Notes: generated by a model from the letters alone, not told the origin. 64,000 nt of DNA from an uncultured Clostridia bacterium (GCA_934647165.1 CAKUFA010000008.1:1-64000); one strand, 5' to 3'. Counted from the stretch's first letter, positions 43,021 through 51,501 are shown. Made by a program: numbers and translations.

Positions 43021-44667
43021 TCAGTCCTCGTCAAAGGTGCTGCCGCCGATAAACTCCCGCAAAAGAGAGATGGGTGGAATTTCATCCAGCAGTTCTTCAG
43101 GAGGCGCCGGAATGTAGTGGAGCGTTTTCAAAAGCCTGCGCGCCAGCAAATAGCACTCGGATGTGTCAGGAATCTCCGAAATCAAATCATACGCATAACA
43201 TTTGAGAATGGGCAGCTCATAATGCAGGGCCGTGTTGAACATGCTGTCCGCCTGCTCCTGGAAGGGGAAAATCCACCGGTCTTCCCCCTGGCGGACACTT
43301 TGCCACATGCGCAGCGTTGCTTCCGCGCTGGTGCCGCGGAACTGATGATCCCGCACTATACGCCGCAAAAGCCGAACATCCGTGGTGCGTATGCGGTTGT
43401 GGTCATCCAGGTTCAGGCACGTGAGCGCGCTGACAAACACCCGGTGAATGTACTCCTCCGGGATCCCCTCGGACAAAAGCGGATTCAGCCCATGGATGCC
43501 CTCCAGCAGCACCATTTCGCCCGGAGCAAGCGCAACGGAAACGCCTTCTTCCTCCCGTTTGCCGGTGACAAAGCTGAACCGGGGCACCTCTACCGTCTCG
43601 CCTGCCAACAGCTGCCGCACCTGCTGCTGCAAAAGGGGCAGATCCAGCGCATGGATGTCCTCCAGATCCAGGCTGCCGTCCTCCTGCCGGGGCAGTGTAT
43701 CGCGGTTGCGGTAATAGTTGTCCAGGCTGATTTTCACCGGATGGTATCCCAACACACGAAGCTGCACATCCAGTCGGCCAGCAAACGTCGTCTTCCCGCT
43801 GGAGGAAGGGCCTGCAATCAGCACCACCCGCCGCCCACGCTGCACAATGCTCTCCGCAATGGCCGCAATGGCCTTGTCATGCAGTGCTTCGTTCACCCGG
43901 ATGAAGGTGCGCATGCCGCCTTTGCGCATCAGCCGCGCAAGATCCGCGGCGTTTTCCACCTGCAAAATGCTGCACCATGCAGCGCTTTGGGCAAAAACGG
44001 CCAGGTGCTTGGGTGAATCCGCATAAGGCGCAGGGTAATCCGGCGCGGAAGGCGCAGGTAATTGCATCACAAAGCCCCCGGCATGCGGAATGAGCGCGAA
44101 CACCGGCACATATCCGGTCGAAGGCACCATTGCCCCATAGAAATACTCCCACATGCCGCCGCAGCCGTACATGGTAAAGTATTGGAAGGGGCGCAGCTGC
44201 AAAAGCGCCACCTTATCGGTTTGCCCTTCGTCTGCAAAATAACGTTTTGCATCTTCCAGTTTCCAAACCTTGCGGATAAATGGCAAATTGTCCGCGGTAA
44301 TGCGGCGCATTTCCGTTTCCAAGGCCGCCACCTGTGCAGCCGTCAGCGTCATCCCCGGCAGCTGCACAAGAACGCCCCGCCCTACGGAATACTCAATGCG
44401 CACCCGCTGCCCAGGATGCAGGCGCCGCACAGCCAGCAGCATCACAAACCGAAGCGACCGTTCATAAACACGGCGTCCCTCCTCCTCTTTGAGCGTGATG
44501 GGCGCAAGTTCGCCCCCGCCAGGAATCACATCGCCCAGCTCCAAAACCTGCCCGCCGCGCTGTGCCGCCAGCACGCCATCCATGTTTACCTTCAGCGCAC
44601 GCAGCCCTTCCGCCGCCGTGCAGGGCTGCAAAACATCACATTGCATGGTTCCATACGTCAACAACAT
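43021..44667 (-). CDS. Uridine-kinase-like protein with TGS-like N terminus
   Basis: 548 aa. The N-terminal ~70 residues look TGS-like, then a ThrRS/AlaRS-type second domain (PFQYFTMYGCGGMWEYFYGAMVPSTGY). The C-terminal P-loop kinase has GPSSSGKTTFA and SLDNYYRNRDTLP, with DLEDIHALD and LLEGIHGLNP. Family proteins are annotated as nucleoside kinases; the substrate is uncertain. ATG at 44667 has GGAGG at 8 nt; the ATG at 44682 contains that site and is not the start. Confidence 0.83.
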   Translation of the reverse strand: MLLTYGTMQCDVLQPCTAAEGLRALKVNMDGVLAAQRGGQVLELGDVIPGGGELAPITLKEEEGRRVYERSLRFVMLLAVRRLHPGQRVRIEYSVGRGVLVQLPGMTLTAAQVAALETEMRRITADNLPFIRKVWKLEDAKRYFADEGQTDKVALLQLRPFQYFTMYGCGGMWEYFYGAMVPSTGYVPVFALIPHAGGFVMQLPAPSAPDYPAPYADSPKHLAVFAQSAAWCSILQVENAADLARLMRKGGMRTFIRVNEALHDKAIAAIAESIVQRGRRVVLIAGPSSSGKTTFAGRLDVQLRVLGYHPVKISLDNYYRNRDTLPRQEDGSLDLEDIHALDLPLLQQQVRQLLAGETVEVPRFSFVTGKREEEGVSVALAPGEMVLLEGIHGLNPLLSEGIPEEYIHRVFVSALTCLNLDDHNRIRTTDVRLLRRIVRDHQFRGTSAEATLRMWQSVRQGEDRWIFPFQEQADSMFNTALHYELPILKCYAYDLISEIPDTSECYLLARRLLKTLHYIPAPPEELLDEIPPISLLREFIGGSTFDED

Positions 44668-44787
44668 CGTTTTTTCCTCCATGAGTGCAGTGTGAAGAGA
44701 TCCCTTTTCTCACCTGTTTTATATTCGTGCCGCGTATCGCCGCTTCCTGCCGTACACACCCCAAGCCCACGCAAGTGGGAAAACAAA

Positions 44788-44835
44788 AAGGGGGAAGAAA
44801 CCACGCGTTTTATGCGTCGTCTCTTCCCCTTTGCA
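44788..44835 (-). terminator. Terminator of thiT
   Basis: Stem AAAGGGGAAGA/TCTTCCCC(C)TTT with an inner GCAT/CGCGT-like helix, then TTTTTG. Confidence 0.85.
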
Positions 44836-44851
44836 CTATGAAATTCAGGCT

Positions 44852-45604
44852 TTACTTCGCGTTCTGCTTGAGCGACTTCACAAGGCGGTTGCCCATCAGC
44901 ATGGCCAGCAGCACGCAGATGATGCACTCAGGCAGCATATATGCGCCGTTGTAGCAAATGGAATAGACCACCGGGCTGACGAATCCGTAATAGGAAGCGT
45001 AGCTGCCGTAGAACACCCAGCCGGACACAAAGGAAGCCAGATAACGGCCAAAGCAGGCCAGCACCACGCCCAGCGCCAGGCCGACGTTTTCATTCTTCAT
45101 GGAGCGGAACGCACCAGCCAGGCCCATCATGGCAAAGGCGATGGGATAATCCAGCAGCAGCGCCGTCACACCATAGGCCGCTGCATCGCCGCCATCCAGG
45201 ATGAACTGGAGCACGCCGTAAATCACACCCAGGGTGCAGCCGGAGCCAGTGCCGTACACATAAGCAAACAGCATCAGCGGCAGCATGCTTGCAGGCGTGA
45301 TGGAACCGCCCATGGGCATCTTCCACAGGCGAATCATGCTCAGCACGCTGCTCAGCGCAATGCAGATGGCGCCCATGGACAGCTTCTTGGTTGTCCATGC
45401 AGACTTTTTGTCACCCTTGACCGCTTTGTAAGCAATGAAGCCACCGATGAGCAGCACCGCCATCAGCACCCAGCCCCACACAGGGAACTCGCCCATCTCC
45501 TTAAAAGCCGTTTCAAACCATGTGGGCGTCTTTTCAGCAGCTTCGGCGACCGCGTCGGTAGCAGTGGCTTCTTCAGCCAGTGCATTTGCAATGAATTGGA
45601 ACAT
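44852..45604 (-). CDS. thiT: Thiamine ECF transporter S component ThiT
   Basis: 250 aa. The ThiT core from about residue 75 contains LSMIRLWKMPMGGSITPASMLPL, GVIYGVLQFI, LDYPIAFAMMGL, GRYLASFVSGWVFYGSYA and NGAYMLPE, all typical of the thiamine-binding S component. The first ~70 residues (an Ala/Glu-rich stretch plus a membrane segment) are not in the usual ~190-aa protein. GGGAGG lies 8 nt before the ATG. It is controlled by a TPP riboswitch. Confidence 0.95.
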   Translation of the reverse strand: MFQFIANALAEEATATDAVAEAAEKTPTWFETAFKEMGEFPVWGWVLMAVLLIGGFIAYKAVKGDKKSAWTTKKLSMGAICIALSSVLSMIRLWKMPMGGSITPASMLPLMLFAYVYGTGSGCTLGVIYGVLQFILDGGDAAAYGVTALLLDYPIAFAMMGLAGAFRSMKNENVGLALGVVLACFGRYLASFVSGWVFYGSYASYYGFVSPVVYSICYNGAYMLPECIICVLLAMLMGNRLVKSLKQNAK

Positions 45605-45642
45605 GGAAAAAACCTCCCTTTTTTCTTTCGCATCCCCAAAAG

Positions 45643-45827
45643 AAAAACCCGCGTCCATGCGCGGGAAAGCAGACGGCCGAAGCCTTGCGCAGCGAAAAGC
45701 CGCGCTCTTCCGCTTCCCTACGGTAGGATTACCTACAACAGGTTCTAAGGGTCGGCCCGAAGCCCTCTCAGCCATACACTTTCGTGCATGTTGCCCCCCT
45801 AGCGGTGGATGCAATTTTTCGTCCATG
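45643..45827 (-). ncRNA. TPP riboswitch with terminator, upstream of thiT
   Basis: The aptamer at about 45711-45810 (minus strand) contains GGGGGGC, GGCTGAGAGGG, GACCCTTAGAACCTG and GTAGGGAAG, the conserved TPP core. A stem CCCGCG/CGCGGG followed by TTTTTC (45665-45643) is the expression-platform terminator. Thiamine pyrophosphate should switch thiT off. Confidence 0.95.
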
Positions 45828-45855
45828 ATTATAGCATAAACTGGTTGATTGTCAA
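45828..45855 (-). promoter_or_regulatory. Promoter of thiT
   Basis: TTGACA, 16-bp spacer, TATAAT with extended TGC. Its -35 overlaps that of the divergent promoter. Confidence 0.85.
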
Positions 45856-45877
45856 GAAGTCATTTTTTGTGTATAAT
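45849..45877 (+). promoter_or_regulatory. Promoter of the TIM-barrel gene
   Basis: TTGTCA, 17-bp spacer, TATAAT. Its -35 (45849-45854) lies on top of the thiT -35 (45850-45855). Confidence 0.8.
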
Positions 45878-45922
45878 TAAAGATGAAGCTTGCATAAAGC
45901 AAGCGCTGGGAGGCGATGAGCA

Positions 45923-46705
45923 ATGCTGCTGGGCATGTCCTCCGCAGGATTTTACGGCCGCATGGAAACGGAGGAAGAGGCCGCACACCTGACGGAGTTT
46001 CCATTGGATGTGTGCGAAATATTCCTGCAAACACGAAGCGAATATAACGCGGCTTTCGGCCAGGAGGTGCACACAAGGCTTCACGGCCTGCCGTGCCTGT
46101 CCGTGCACCCCAAAGGCACGCAGTTTGAGCCGGATCTGTTCGGCCAATCTCCCCGGCAAAGGCAAGATGGCATGGAAACCTTTGCAGGCGTGCTGGACGC
46201 AGGCCGCGCCTTGGGGAGTAAGTGGTATGTATTCCATGGCCCCAGCGGTATCCAGTCCCCCATGCGCCCGGAACGTATACCCTTCCTGCCTGAGCGCTTT
46301 CAAGCCATGCAGGCCGCGGCTGCGCAGCGCGGAATGGAAGTTTTGTGGGAAAACGTGAGCTGGTGCACCATCCGCACACCACATGAGGTGGAAAGCGCCA
46401 TTCGCCTGCTGCCGGATATCCACTTTGTGCTGGATATCAAGCAGGCTTTCCGCGCGGGCGTTGATCCCTTTGACATGCTCGCCGCCATGGGAAACCGTGT
46501 GCGCCACGTGCATGTGCTGGATTGGGATGAAAGTGGAACGCTTTGCCTGCCGGGCGAAGGTGTTGTGGATTTTCCCAAGCTGCTGAAACAGTTGAAAAAG
46601 CAAGGCTTTGACGGCGGCGTGATGCTGGAACCGTATGCTGCCCAAACACTGGATGAAGAAGCCGTATATCGCGCATTGACCTATCTGCGGCATGCCATGA
46701 CCTAA
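45923..46705 (+). CDS. Xylose-isomerase-like TIM barrel/AP-endonuclease family 2 protein
   Basis: 260 aa. Metal-site residues are spread as in the family: YVFHGPSG, VLWENVSWC, FVLDIKQAF, VRHVHVLDWDES (the HVHV-D motif) and MLEPYA. It could be a sugar isomerase/epimerase or phosphodiesterase; no sugar genes are adjacent. GGAGG at 9 nt. A repeat array follows its stop codon at once. Confidence 0.82.
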   Translation: MLLGMSSAGFYGRMETEEEAAHLTEFPLDVCEIFLQTRSEYNAAFGQEVHTRLHGLPCLSVHPKGTQFEPDLFGQSPRQRQDGMETFAGVLDAGRALGSKWYVFHGPSGIQSPMRPERIPFLPERFQAMQAAAAQRGMEVLWENVSWCTIRTPHEVESAIRLLPDIHFVLDIKQAFRAGVDPFDMLAAMGNRVRHVHVLDWDESGTLCLPGEGVVDFPKLLKQLKKQGFDGGVMLEPYAAQTLDEEAVYRALTYLRHAMT

Positions 46706-46706
46706 C

Positions 46707-46890
46707 CAAGGAACCTCCAGAACGGGCTTCGAAAGGGACGAAGTCCCTTCGCGGGTCGAGGGTAGCGCCCTCGTAGGTCTGGGCAAAGCCCAGAACTCCC
46801 GCACGCGATTTTCGCCAAAGGCGAAAGAGCTCGCGCATCAAACCAAGGAACCTCCAGAACGGGTTTCGAAAGGGACGAAGTCCCTTCGCG
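46707..46890 (-). repeat. Hairpin-array repeat, locus C (one unit plus the left part of an interrupted unit)
   Basis: The array is inverted relative to loci A, B, E and F. Unit 1 is complete: GGGAC/GTCCC, GAGGG/CCCTC, CTGGGC/GCCCAG, TTTTCGCC/GGCGAAA. Unit 2 stops after CCCTTCGCG at 46890, where the hicB module begins. Confidence 0.9.
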
Positions 46891-47476
46891 AGTAGAGCGC
46901 CGCAACGTACCCCTAATAATACAATCACTCGCCGTCATATCTCGGCCACACGTCCAGCTCCAGGCCTACGGTGTCAGTGCGATGTCCTGCGCCCCCGCTT
47001 GGTGACAATATATACAGCTTAGGAGGTATCTATCATGAAAAATGCGTATCCTATCGTCATGACACAAGGCAAGGAGTTTGTCGTTGTTTACGTTCCCGAT
47101 TTCGGCATCAATACACAGGGCAAAGACATTCCGGACGCGATCGAAATGGCGCGGGACGCAATCGGGCTTATGGGAATTGATATGCAAGACGACGGCGAAT
47201 CTTTGCCGGAAGCATCAAGCGTTGCAAGCGTGCAGGCCGATGCTCCTGGTGGCGCTATCGTCTCGCTTGTTGATGTCGATTTTGTGGAGTATCGCAAGCG
47301 TAATGATATGCGCGCCGTGAAAAAGAATTGTACTATCCCATCATGGCTCAACGCCGAAGCGGAACGGGCTGGCATGAATTTTTCCGCCATTTTGCAATCG
47401 GCACTCAAAAGTGAGCTGCATATCACAGATAGATAACAATGGACGGCAAAAAAGGGGTACGTAGCGGCACTTGACT
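46891..47476. mobile_element. 586-bp TIR-bounded module carrying hicB, inserted in a repeat unit
   Basis: The left end 46891-46914 and the right end 47453-47476 are inverted repeats matching in 19 of 24 positions; the inner CGTACCCCT is identical. Flanks CCCTTCGCG and GGTCGAGGG join to an intact repeat sequence with no base lost or duplicated. No transposase is encoded, so it would be non-autonomous. Between the left TIR and hicB, ~120 bp hold no ORF; a TACAAT-like box lies near 46919. Confidence 0.75.
47035..47436 (+). CDS. hicB: HicB-family antitoxin-like protein, no HicA seen
   Basis: 133 aa. The N-terminal HicB fold is recognised by YPIVMTQGKEFVVVYVPDFGINTQGKDIPDAIEMARDAI. The C-terminal DNA-binding part resembles ribbon-helix-helix (KKNCTIPSWLNAEAERAGMNFSAILQSAL). 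HicB normally binds the HicA mRNase, but no hicA gene is adjacent. AGGAGG lies before the ATG at 47035. Codon choice (GTT, AAT, ATC mix) looks less GC-rich than the neighbours, consistent with transfer. Confidence 0.88.
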   Translation: MKNAYPIVMTQGKEFVVVYVPDFGINTQGKDIPDAIEMARDAIGLMGIDMQDDGESLPEASSVASVQADAPGGAIVSLVDVDFVEYRKRNDMRAVKKNCTIPSWLNAEAERAGMNFSAILQSALKSELHITDR

Positions 47477-47765
47477 GGTCGAGGGCAGCGCCCTCGTAGG
47501 CCTGGGCAAAGCCCAGAAACCCCGCAAGCGATTTTCGCCAAAGGTGAAAGAGCTCGCGCATCAAACCAAGGAGCTTCCAGAACGGGTTTCGAAAGGGACG
47601 AAGTCCCTTCGCGGGTCGAAGGCGGCGCCCTCGTAGGCCTGGGCAAAGCCCAGAACTCCCGCACGCGATTTTCGCCAAAGGCGAAAGAGCTCGCGCAATA
47701 AGCCAAGGCGCCGCACACGATTTTTCATCCGAAAAAGCGGATGAAAAGAGCTCGAACAGCTGCAA
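47477..47765 (-). repeat. Hairpin-array repeat, locus D (right part of the interrupted unit, one full unit, a partial)
   Basis: Starts with GGTCGAGGGC, the exact continuation of locus C. After a full unit, a third partial unit has a different stem-1: TTTTTCATCCG/CGGATGAAAA, which keeps pairing but not sequence. Then ~120 bp lead to the promoter of the LCP gene. Confidence 0.9.
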
Positions 47766-47886
47766 GGGAACCACCCGCCATGCCTGCAGAAGCCATGCCC
47801 CCCTTCATGCTTCTGTTTGTTTGACTTTTTTCAGCAAAATATTTGTAACAATCGACTGCTTCCGCCCTTTACCATCGGAAATTCTG

Positions 47887-47915
47887 TTGCATTTTTCACG
47901 TGCTCATCGTATAAT
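47887..47915 (+). promoter_or_regulatory. Promoter of the second LCP gene
   Basis: TTGCAT, 17-bp spacer, TATAAT. AAGGAGG follows 19 nt later. Confidence 0.78.
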
Positions 47916-47951
47916 TTACTGGCATTCGACTTCAAGGAGGTTCCTGAATTG

Positions 47952-49100
47952 ATGAAGAAACTCAAGCGGCTTTGGGCCGTTGTGATGGCTTCCTGCCTGC
48001 TTCTGTCTTCTGCGGCACTGGCCGAGGAGGATACGGACTGGACCATGGAAGACTTGCCCGTGGTGGAAGAAAATGTGACCCTGGATGATGCAGGTAACGC
48101 CACCGAAGATCTGACCGACGATATGGGTGAATTCATCATTGATGACGCTGCCCAGGCTGCCCTGGATACCCTCCAGCAGGATATGGCGCTGGATACATCC
48201 ATTGATCCGGATACGCTAGATCTGAATACCAACCTGCCTGACAATGTCATCAACATTCTGCTGGTCGGCATTGACACGCGCGACACCAGCTTGGACTCCG
48301 GTTTGCAGCAGGGTGATGTGCAGATCATCCTTTCCATCAACAAGGATGACGGCTCCATCAAGCTTACCTCCCTCTTGCGGGACATGTACGTAACCATCCC
48401 GGGCTATAAGAACAAGAACCGCATCAATGTTTCCTATGCCCGCGGCGGTGGCCAGCTGGCCATGCGCACCGTCAACAAGAATTTTGAGATGAACATCCAA
48501 AATTATGTGACGATCAACTTCTACGGCCTGGCTTCCATCATTGACGCCATCGGCGGCATTGATGTTGACCTGACCAAGACGGAAGCCGGCGCCATCAACA
48601 CCTATCTGCGCCAGCATCCTCCGAAGTATGACAACACAGACGGCAAGCAGCGTGTTGCGCTTAAAAAGGAGAGCGGTGTGCAGCACCTGGACGGTGTGCA
48701 GGCCGTGATGTATGCCCGGCTGCGCAAGATTGACAACGACTTTGGCCGCACTGCCCGTCAGCGGCACCTGTTGGAGCTCCTGCTGAACAAAATCATGCAG
48801 GACATGAGCCTGGACAAGATGATGAGCCTCATCGAAACCTGCATTCCCTACGTTTCCACAAACGTGAACCTGAACACCATGTTGGAGCTTGGCATGACCG
48901 TGCTGTCCAGCGGCATTATCACCCGCGCCCAAAATGGTGAGGAGCTATTGCAGCAGCATCGCGTGCCGATGGACGGCTGCTATAGTTACAAGGATATCAA
49001 CGGCGCGTCCGTCATTTATCTGAGCACGAAGAATCAGACAAAGAACACGCAGTCTATCCACGAGTTCATTTACGGTCAGTATTATCCTGCCGGCGAATGA
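47952..49100 (+). CDS. LytR-CpsA-Psr (LCP) family protein
   Basis: 382 aa. Signal peptide (MKKLKRLWAVVMASCLLLSSAALA), then an acidic region (WTMEDLPVVEENVTLDD), then the LCP domain: NILLVGIDTRDTSLDSG, DVQIILSINKDDGSIKLTSLLRDMYV, NRINVSYARGGG, DAIGGIDVDLT, MYARLRKIDNDFGRTARQR. It probably attaches polymers to peptidoglycan. The TTG at 47949 is at ideal spacing from AAGGAGG; the ATG directly behind it is equally plausible. Monocistronic. Confidence 0.9.
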   Translation: MKKLKRLWAVVMASCLLLSSAALAEEDTDWTMEDLPVVEENVTLDDAGNATEDLTDDMGEFIIDDAAQAALDTLQQDMALDTSIDPDTLDLNTNLPDNVINILLVGIDTRDTSLDSGLQQGDVQIILSINKDDGSIKLTSLLRDMYVTIPGYKNKNRINVSYARGGGQLAMRTVNKNFEMNIQNYVTINFYGLASIIDAIGGIDVDLTKTEAGAINTYLRQHPPKYDNTDGKQRVALKKESGVQHLDGVQAVMYARLRKIDNDFGRTARQRHLLELLLNKIMQDMSLDKMMSLIETCIPYVSTNVNLNTMLELGMTVLSSGIITRAQNGEELLQQHRVPMDGCYSYKDINGASVIYLSTKNQTKNTQSIHEFIYGQYYPAGE

Positions 49101-49108
49101 GCCATCGC

Positions 49109-49144
49109 AAAAAGCGGCGCACCTGAAAAAGGTGAGCCGCTTTT
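49109..49144 (+). terminator. Terminator of the LCP gene
   Basis: Stem AAAGCGGC..ACCT/AGGT..GCCGCTTTT. Confidence 0.85.
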
Positions 49145-49208
49145 ATGATGCGTAGAAAACGGATGGCCGAGGATACAGCAAAAAGCCTGACAGGTGCAAC
49201 CTGCATTC

Positions 49209-49480
49209 TGTGGCTCCTTGGCTGGAGTATGAGCTCTTTCGCCTTTGGCGAAAATCGCTTGCGGAGTTTCTGGACTTTACCCAGACCCACGAGGGCCCGC
49301 CCTCGACCCGCGAAGGGACTTCGTCCCTTTCGAAACCCATTCTGGAGGCTCCTTGGCTTGATGCGCGAGCTCTTTCGCCTTTGGCGAAAATCGCTTGCGG
49401 GGTTTCTGGGCTTTGCCCAGACCTACGAGGGCGCCGCCCTCGACCTGCGAAGGGACTTCGTCCCTTTCGAAACCCATTCT
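49209..49480 (+). repeat. Hairpin-array repeat, locus E (two tandem units)
   Basis: Two units, period 135 bp, stems TTTCGCC/GGCGAAA, CTGGGC/GCCCAG, GAGGGC/GCCCTC, AAGGGAC/GTCCCTT. The array ends directly at the stop codon of the convergent desulfurase (49481). Confidence 0.92.
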
Positions 49481-50614
49481 TTATCCTTTTATGATTCTCT
49501 CCAGCAGCAAGGCAAAATCATCAATCTCCTGCTCTGTATTATAGATACCCACAGATGCACGGACTGCGCCGGATTGCAGCGTACCCAGCCATGCGTGCAT
49601 CGCAGGTGCGCAATGGAGACCCGCGCGCACAGCCACATCCGCCGCGCTTAATCCATCCGCCACCTGCCCCACATCCATTCCTTCCACAGTGAAGCTGGTC
49701 ACGCCCACATGCGGTGCGTCTGGATGTCCGAGCAGGCTCACTTTAGGAATATTCTGCAATCGCTCACGCAAACGATCAGTAAGCTCCGCCTCATACTCAC
49801 GGATTTCCGCAAGATGCTGCCGCACAAAGCGTGTGCCGACCAGCAATCCGGCAACCCCCGGCAGGTTTAAGGTGCCGCTCTCATAGCGATCGGGGAGCAT
49901 TTCCGGCTGGCGCGTGCTTTCCGACAGGCTTCCGGTACCGCCGCAGATGAGCGGTTGAGGAAGCATCCCCGCTCCCAGGGCAAGCACGCCCGTGCCATGG
50001 GGGCCTTGCAAGCCCTTATGTCCCGGCATGGCCACCATATCTGCATGCAGCGCGTCCGGCGACACATCCTCAACACCGGCGGACTGTGCCGCGTCCACCA
50101 GCAGCGGCACGCCATTTTCCCTGCACACTGCACCCAGGCGGCTGACAGGCTGCAATGTACCTGTTACGTTGCTGGCATGGCACACAATGACCAGCGCCGT
50201 GCGAGGTGTAATTTCCCTTTGCAGAGTATGCGGCTGAAGCAGCCCCATGGAATCCGGCGGCAGCACGCGCACGGTAATCTGCCCCATAGCGCACAGGCGA
50301 TCCAGCGGACGCATGACGGCATTATGTTCCCCATGGGACACAAGCACTTCGTCCCCCTCGCACAGGGTGCCAAGAATGGCCAGGTTCAGCGCTTCCGTGC
50401 AATTTTTTGTAAACACAACGCGCTCCGTGTTTTGCATATGAAGCAGCTGCGCGATCTCTTCCCGGCAGCGCTGCACAACGCGGGAGGCGCACAGTCCCAT
50501 GCGATAGCCGCTGCGGCCCGGATTTGCACCCAGTTTTTCCAGCGAACCCGCCATGGCGCGGATAACCTTCGGCGGCTTAGGGTAGCTTGTGGCGGCGTTG
50601 TCCAAATAAATCAT
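49481..50614 (-). CDS. Cysteine desulfurase family protein (EF2568/TIGR01977 type)
   Basis: 377 aa PLP enzyme. MIYLDNAATSYPKPPKV begins it; the PLP Lys is in AMPGHKGLQGPHGTGVL; GLHCAPAMHAWLGT holds the C-terminal catalytic-type Cys. This subfamily is often found with DUF3343 proteins in genomes that use selenium, and a DUF3343 gene is divergent at 78 bp, so a role in selenium or sulfur delivery is likely. ATG at 50614 has GGAGG at 10 nt; the ATG at 50623 overlaps that site. Confidence 0.88.
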   Translation of the reverse strand: MIYLDNAATSYPKPPKVIRAMAGSLEKLGANPGRSGYRMGLCASRVVQRCREEIAQLLHMQNTERVVFTKNCTEALNLAILGTLCEGDEVLVSHGEHNAVMRPLDRLCAMGQITVRVLPPDSMGLLQPHTLQREITPRTALVIVCHASNVTGTLQPVSRLGAVCRENGVPLLVDAAQSAGVEDVSPDALHADMVAMPGHKGLQGPHGTGVLALGAGMLPQPLICGGTGSLSESTRQPEMLPDRYESGTLNLPGVAGLLVGTRFVRQHLAEIREYEAELTDRLRERLQNIPKVSLLGHPDAPHVGVTSFTVEGMDVGQVADGLSAADVAVRAGLHCAPAMHAWLGTLQSGAVRASVGIYNTEQEIDDFALLLERIIKG

Positions 50615-50692
50615 GGCGGTCATTCCTCCCCCTTCTGCACACACGGGCGCTGTGCGGTATATTGTATGAAAGAGCAAAGGGGGTAGAACCTG

Positions 50693-50965
50693 ATGGAAGA
50701 AATGTATGGCATTGCAGCCTTTCGCTCCCGCCAGCAGGTGATGCAGATGGAAAGCGCGCTTCGGCACATGGGCATCCCCGCGCAGGTGGTGACAACGCCC
50801 CGGGCCGTAGCGCTTGGCTGCGGGTTGAGCGTGCGCTTTTCCCTCTCTGACCAGACGGATGTGCAGGAAACCTTTCGCCGCGCGAAGGTGGGCAACCTGA
50901 TCGGTTTCTATCAGGTTGCTGCAGCAGAAAACGGACGTTTATCGGTGCGCCGCCTGGATGGATGA
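50693..50965 (+). CDS. DUF3343 domain protein, putative Se/S carrier
   Basis: 90 aa. YGIAAFRSRQQVMQMESALR and a single-Cys region LGCGLSVRFS match DUF3343, whose members are proposed selenium or sulfur carrier proteins. Divergent from the desulfurase. AAAGGGGG lies before the ATG. Confidence 0.83.
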   Translation: MEEMYGIAAFRSRQQVMQMESALRHMGIPAQVVTTPRAVALGCGLSVRFSLSDQTDVQETFRRAKVGNLIGFYQVAAAENGRLSVRRLDG

Positions 50966-51015
50966 ACCGGTGCAGGGGAAGTGTGTGCGTGCACAGATTT
51001 TTTTGCCGGAAAGGC

Positions 51016-51044
51016 TTGCTTTTTTGCGCAAGACATGATACAAT
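51016..51044 (+). promoter_or_regulatory. Promoter of rpsT
   Basis: TTGCTT, 17-bp spacer, TACAAT; the leader is about 35 nt. Confidence 0.72.
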
Positions 51045-51086
51045 CATAGGCGACAATTTTTGAGTAGCTTAAGGAGGTGAAAAGAG

Positions 51087-51353
51087 TTGCCGAATATCCA
51101 GTCCGCTAAGAAGCGCGTGAAGGTGAGCGAGAAGAAGAATCTCCGCAACCGGATGGTGAAGAGCGCCGTGCGTACTTCCATCAAGAAGTTCGAAACCGCT
51201 ATGGCTGCCGATCCCACCACCGCCAATGTGCAGTTGACCGCGACCACCTCCGCGATTGATAAGGCTGCGTCCAAGGGAATTATCCACAAGAACGCCGCAA
51301 ATCGCAAGAAGGCTCGCCTGGCCAAGCAGCTGAACAAGGCTGCTGCCGTGTGA
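51087..51353 (+). CDS. rpsT: 30S ribosomal protein S20
   Basis: 88 aa. Basic helical protein: PNIQSAKKRVKVSEKKNLRNRMVKSA and GIIHKNAANRKKARLAKQLN are typical S20 segments. It starts with TTG at 51087, with AAGGAGGTG before it; E. coli rpsT also uses a UUG start, so a regulatory start is plausible. Monocistronic with its own promoter and terminator. Confidence 0.95.
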   Translation: MPNIQSAKKRVKVSEKKNLRNRMVKSAVRTSIKKFETAMAADPTTANVQLTATTSAIDKAASKGIIHKNAANRKKARLAKQLNKAAAV

Positions 51354-51377
51354 TCCTGTGAGGATACCGCGTCCAGA

Positions 51378-51413
51378 TAAACCTCTTCCCCTGCTATGGG
51401 GATGGAGGTTTTT
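51378..51413 (+). terminator. Terminator of rpsT
   Basis: AAACCTC/GAGGTTT outer stem, TTCCCC/GGGGA inner stem, then a T-rich run. Confidence 0.8.
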
Positions 51414-51501
51414 CTTTTTTTTGAAAAAAATGCAGGGTTTTTCATCCCTTCGGTGTTATATAAGCGAAAAGCAACGGCAAACAAAGGAGGCTTTGAAAAG
51501 C

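Noticed and set aside
46915..47034. HicA toxin upstream of hicB
   Set aside because: Only 120 bp, no start codon with a ribosome site, and no HicA-like residues in any frame.
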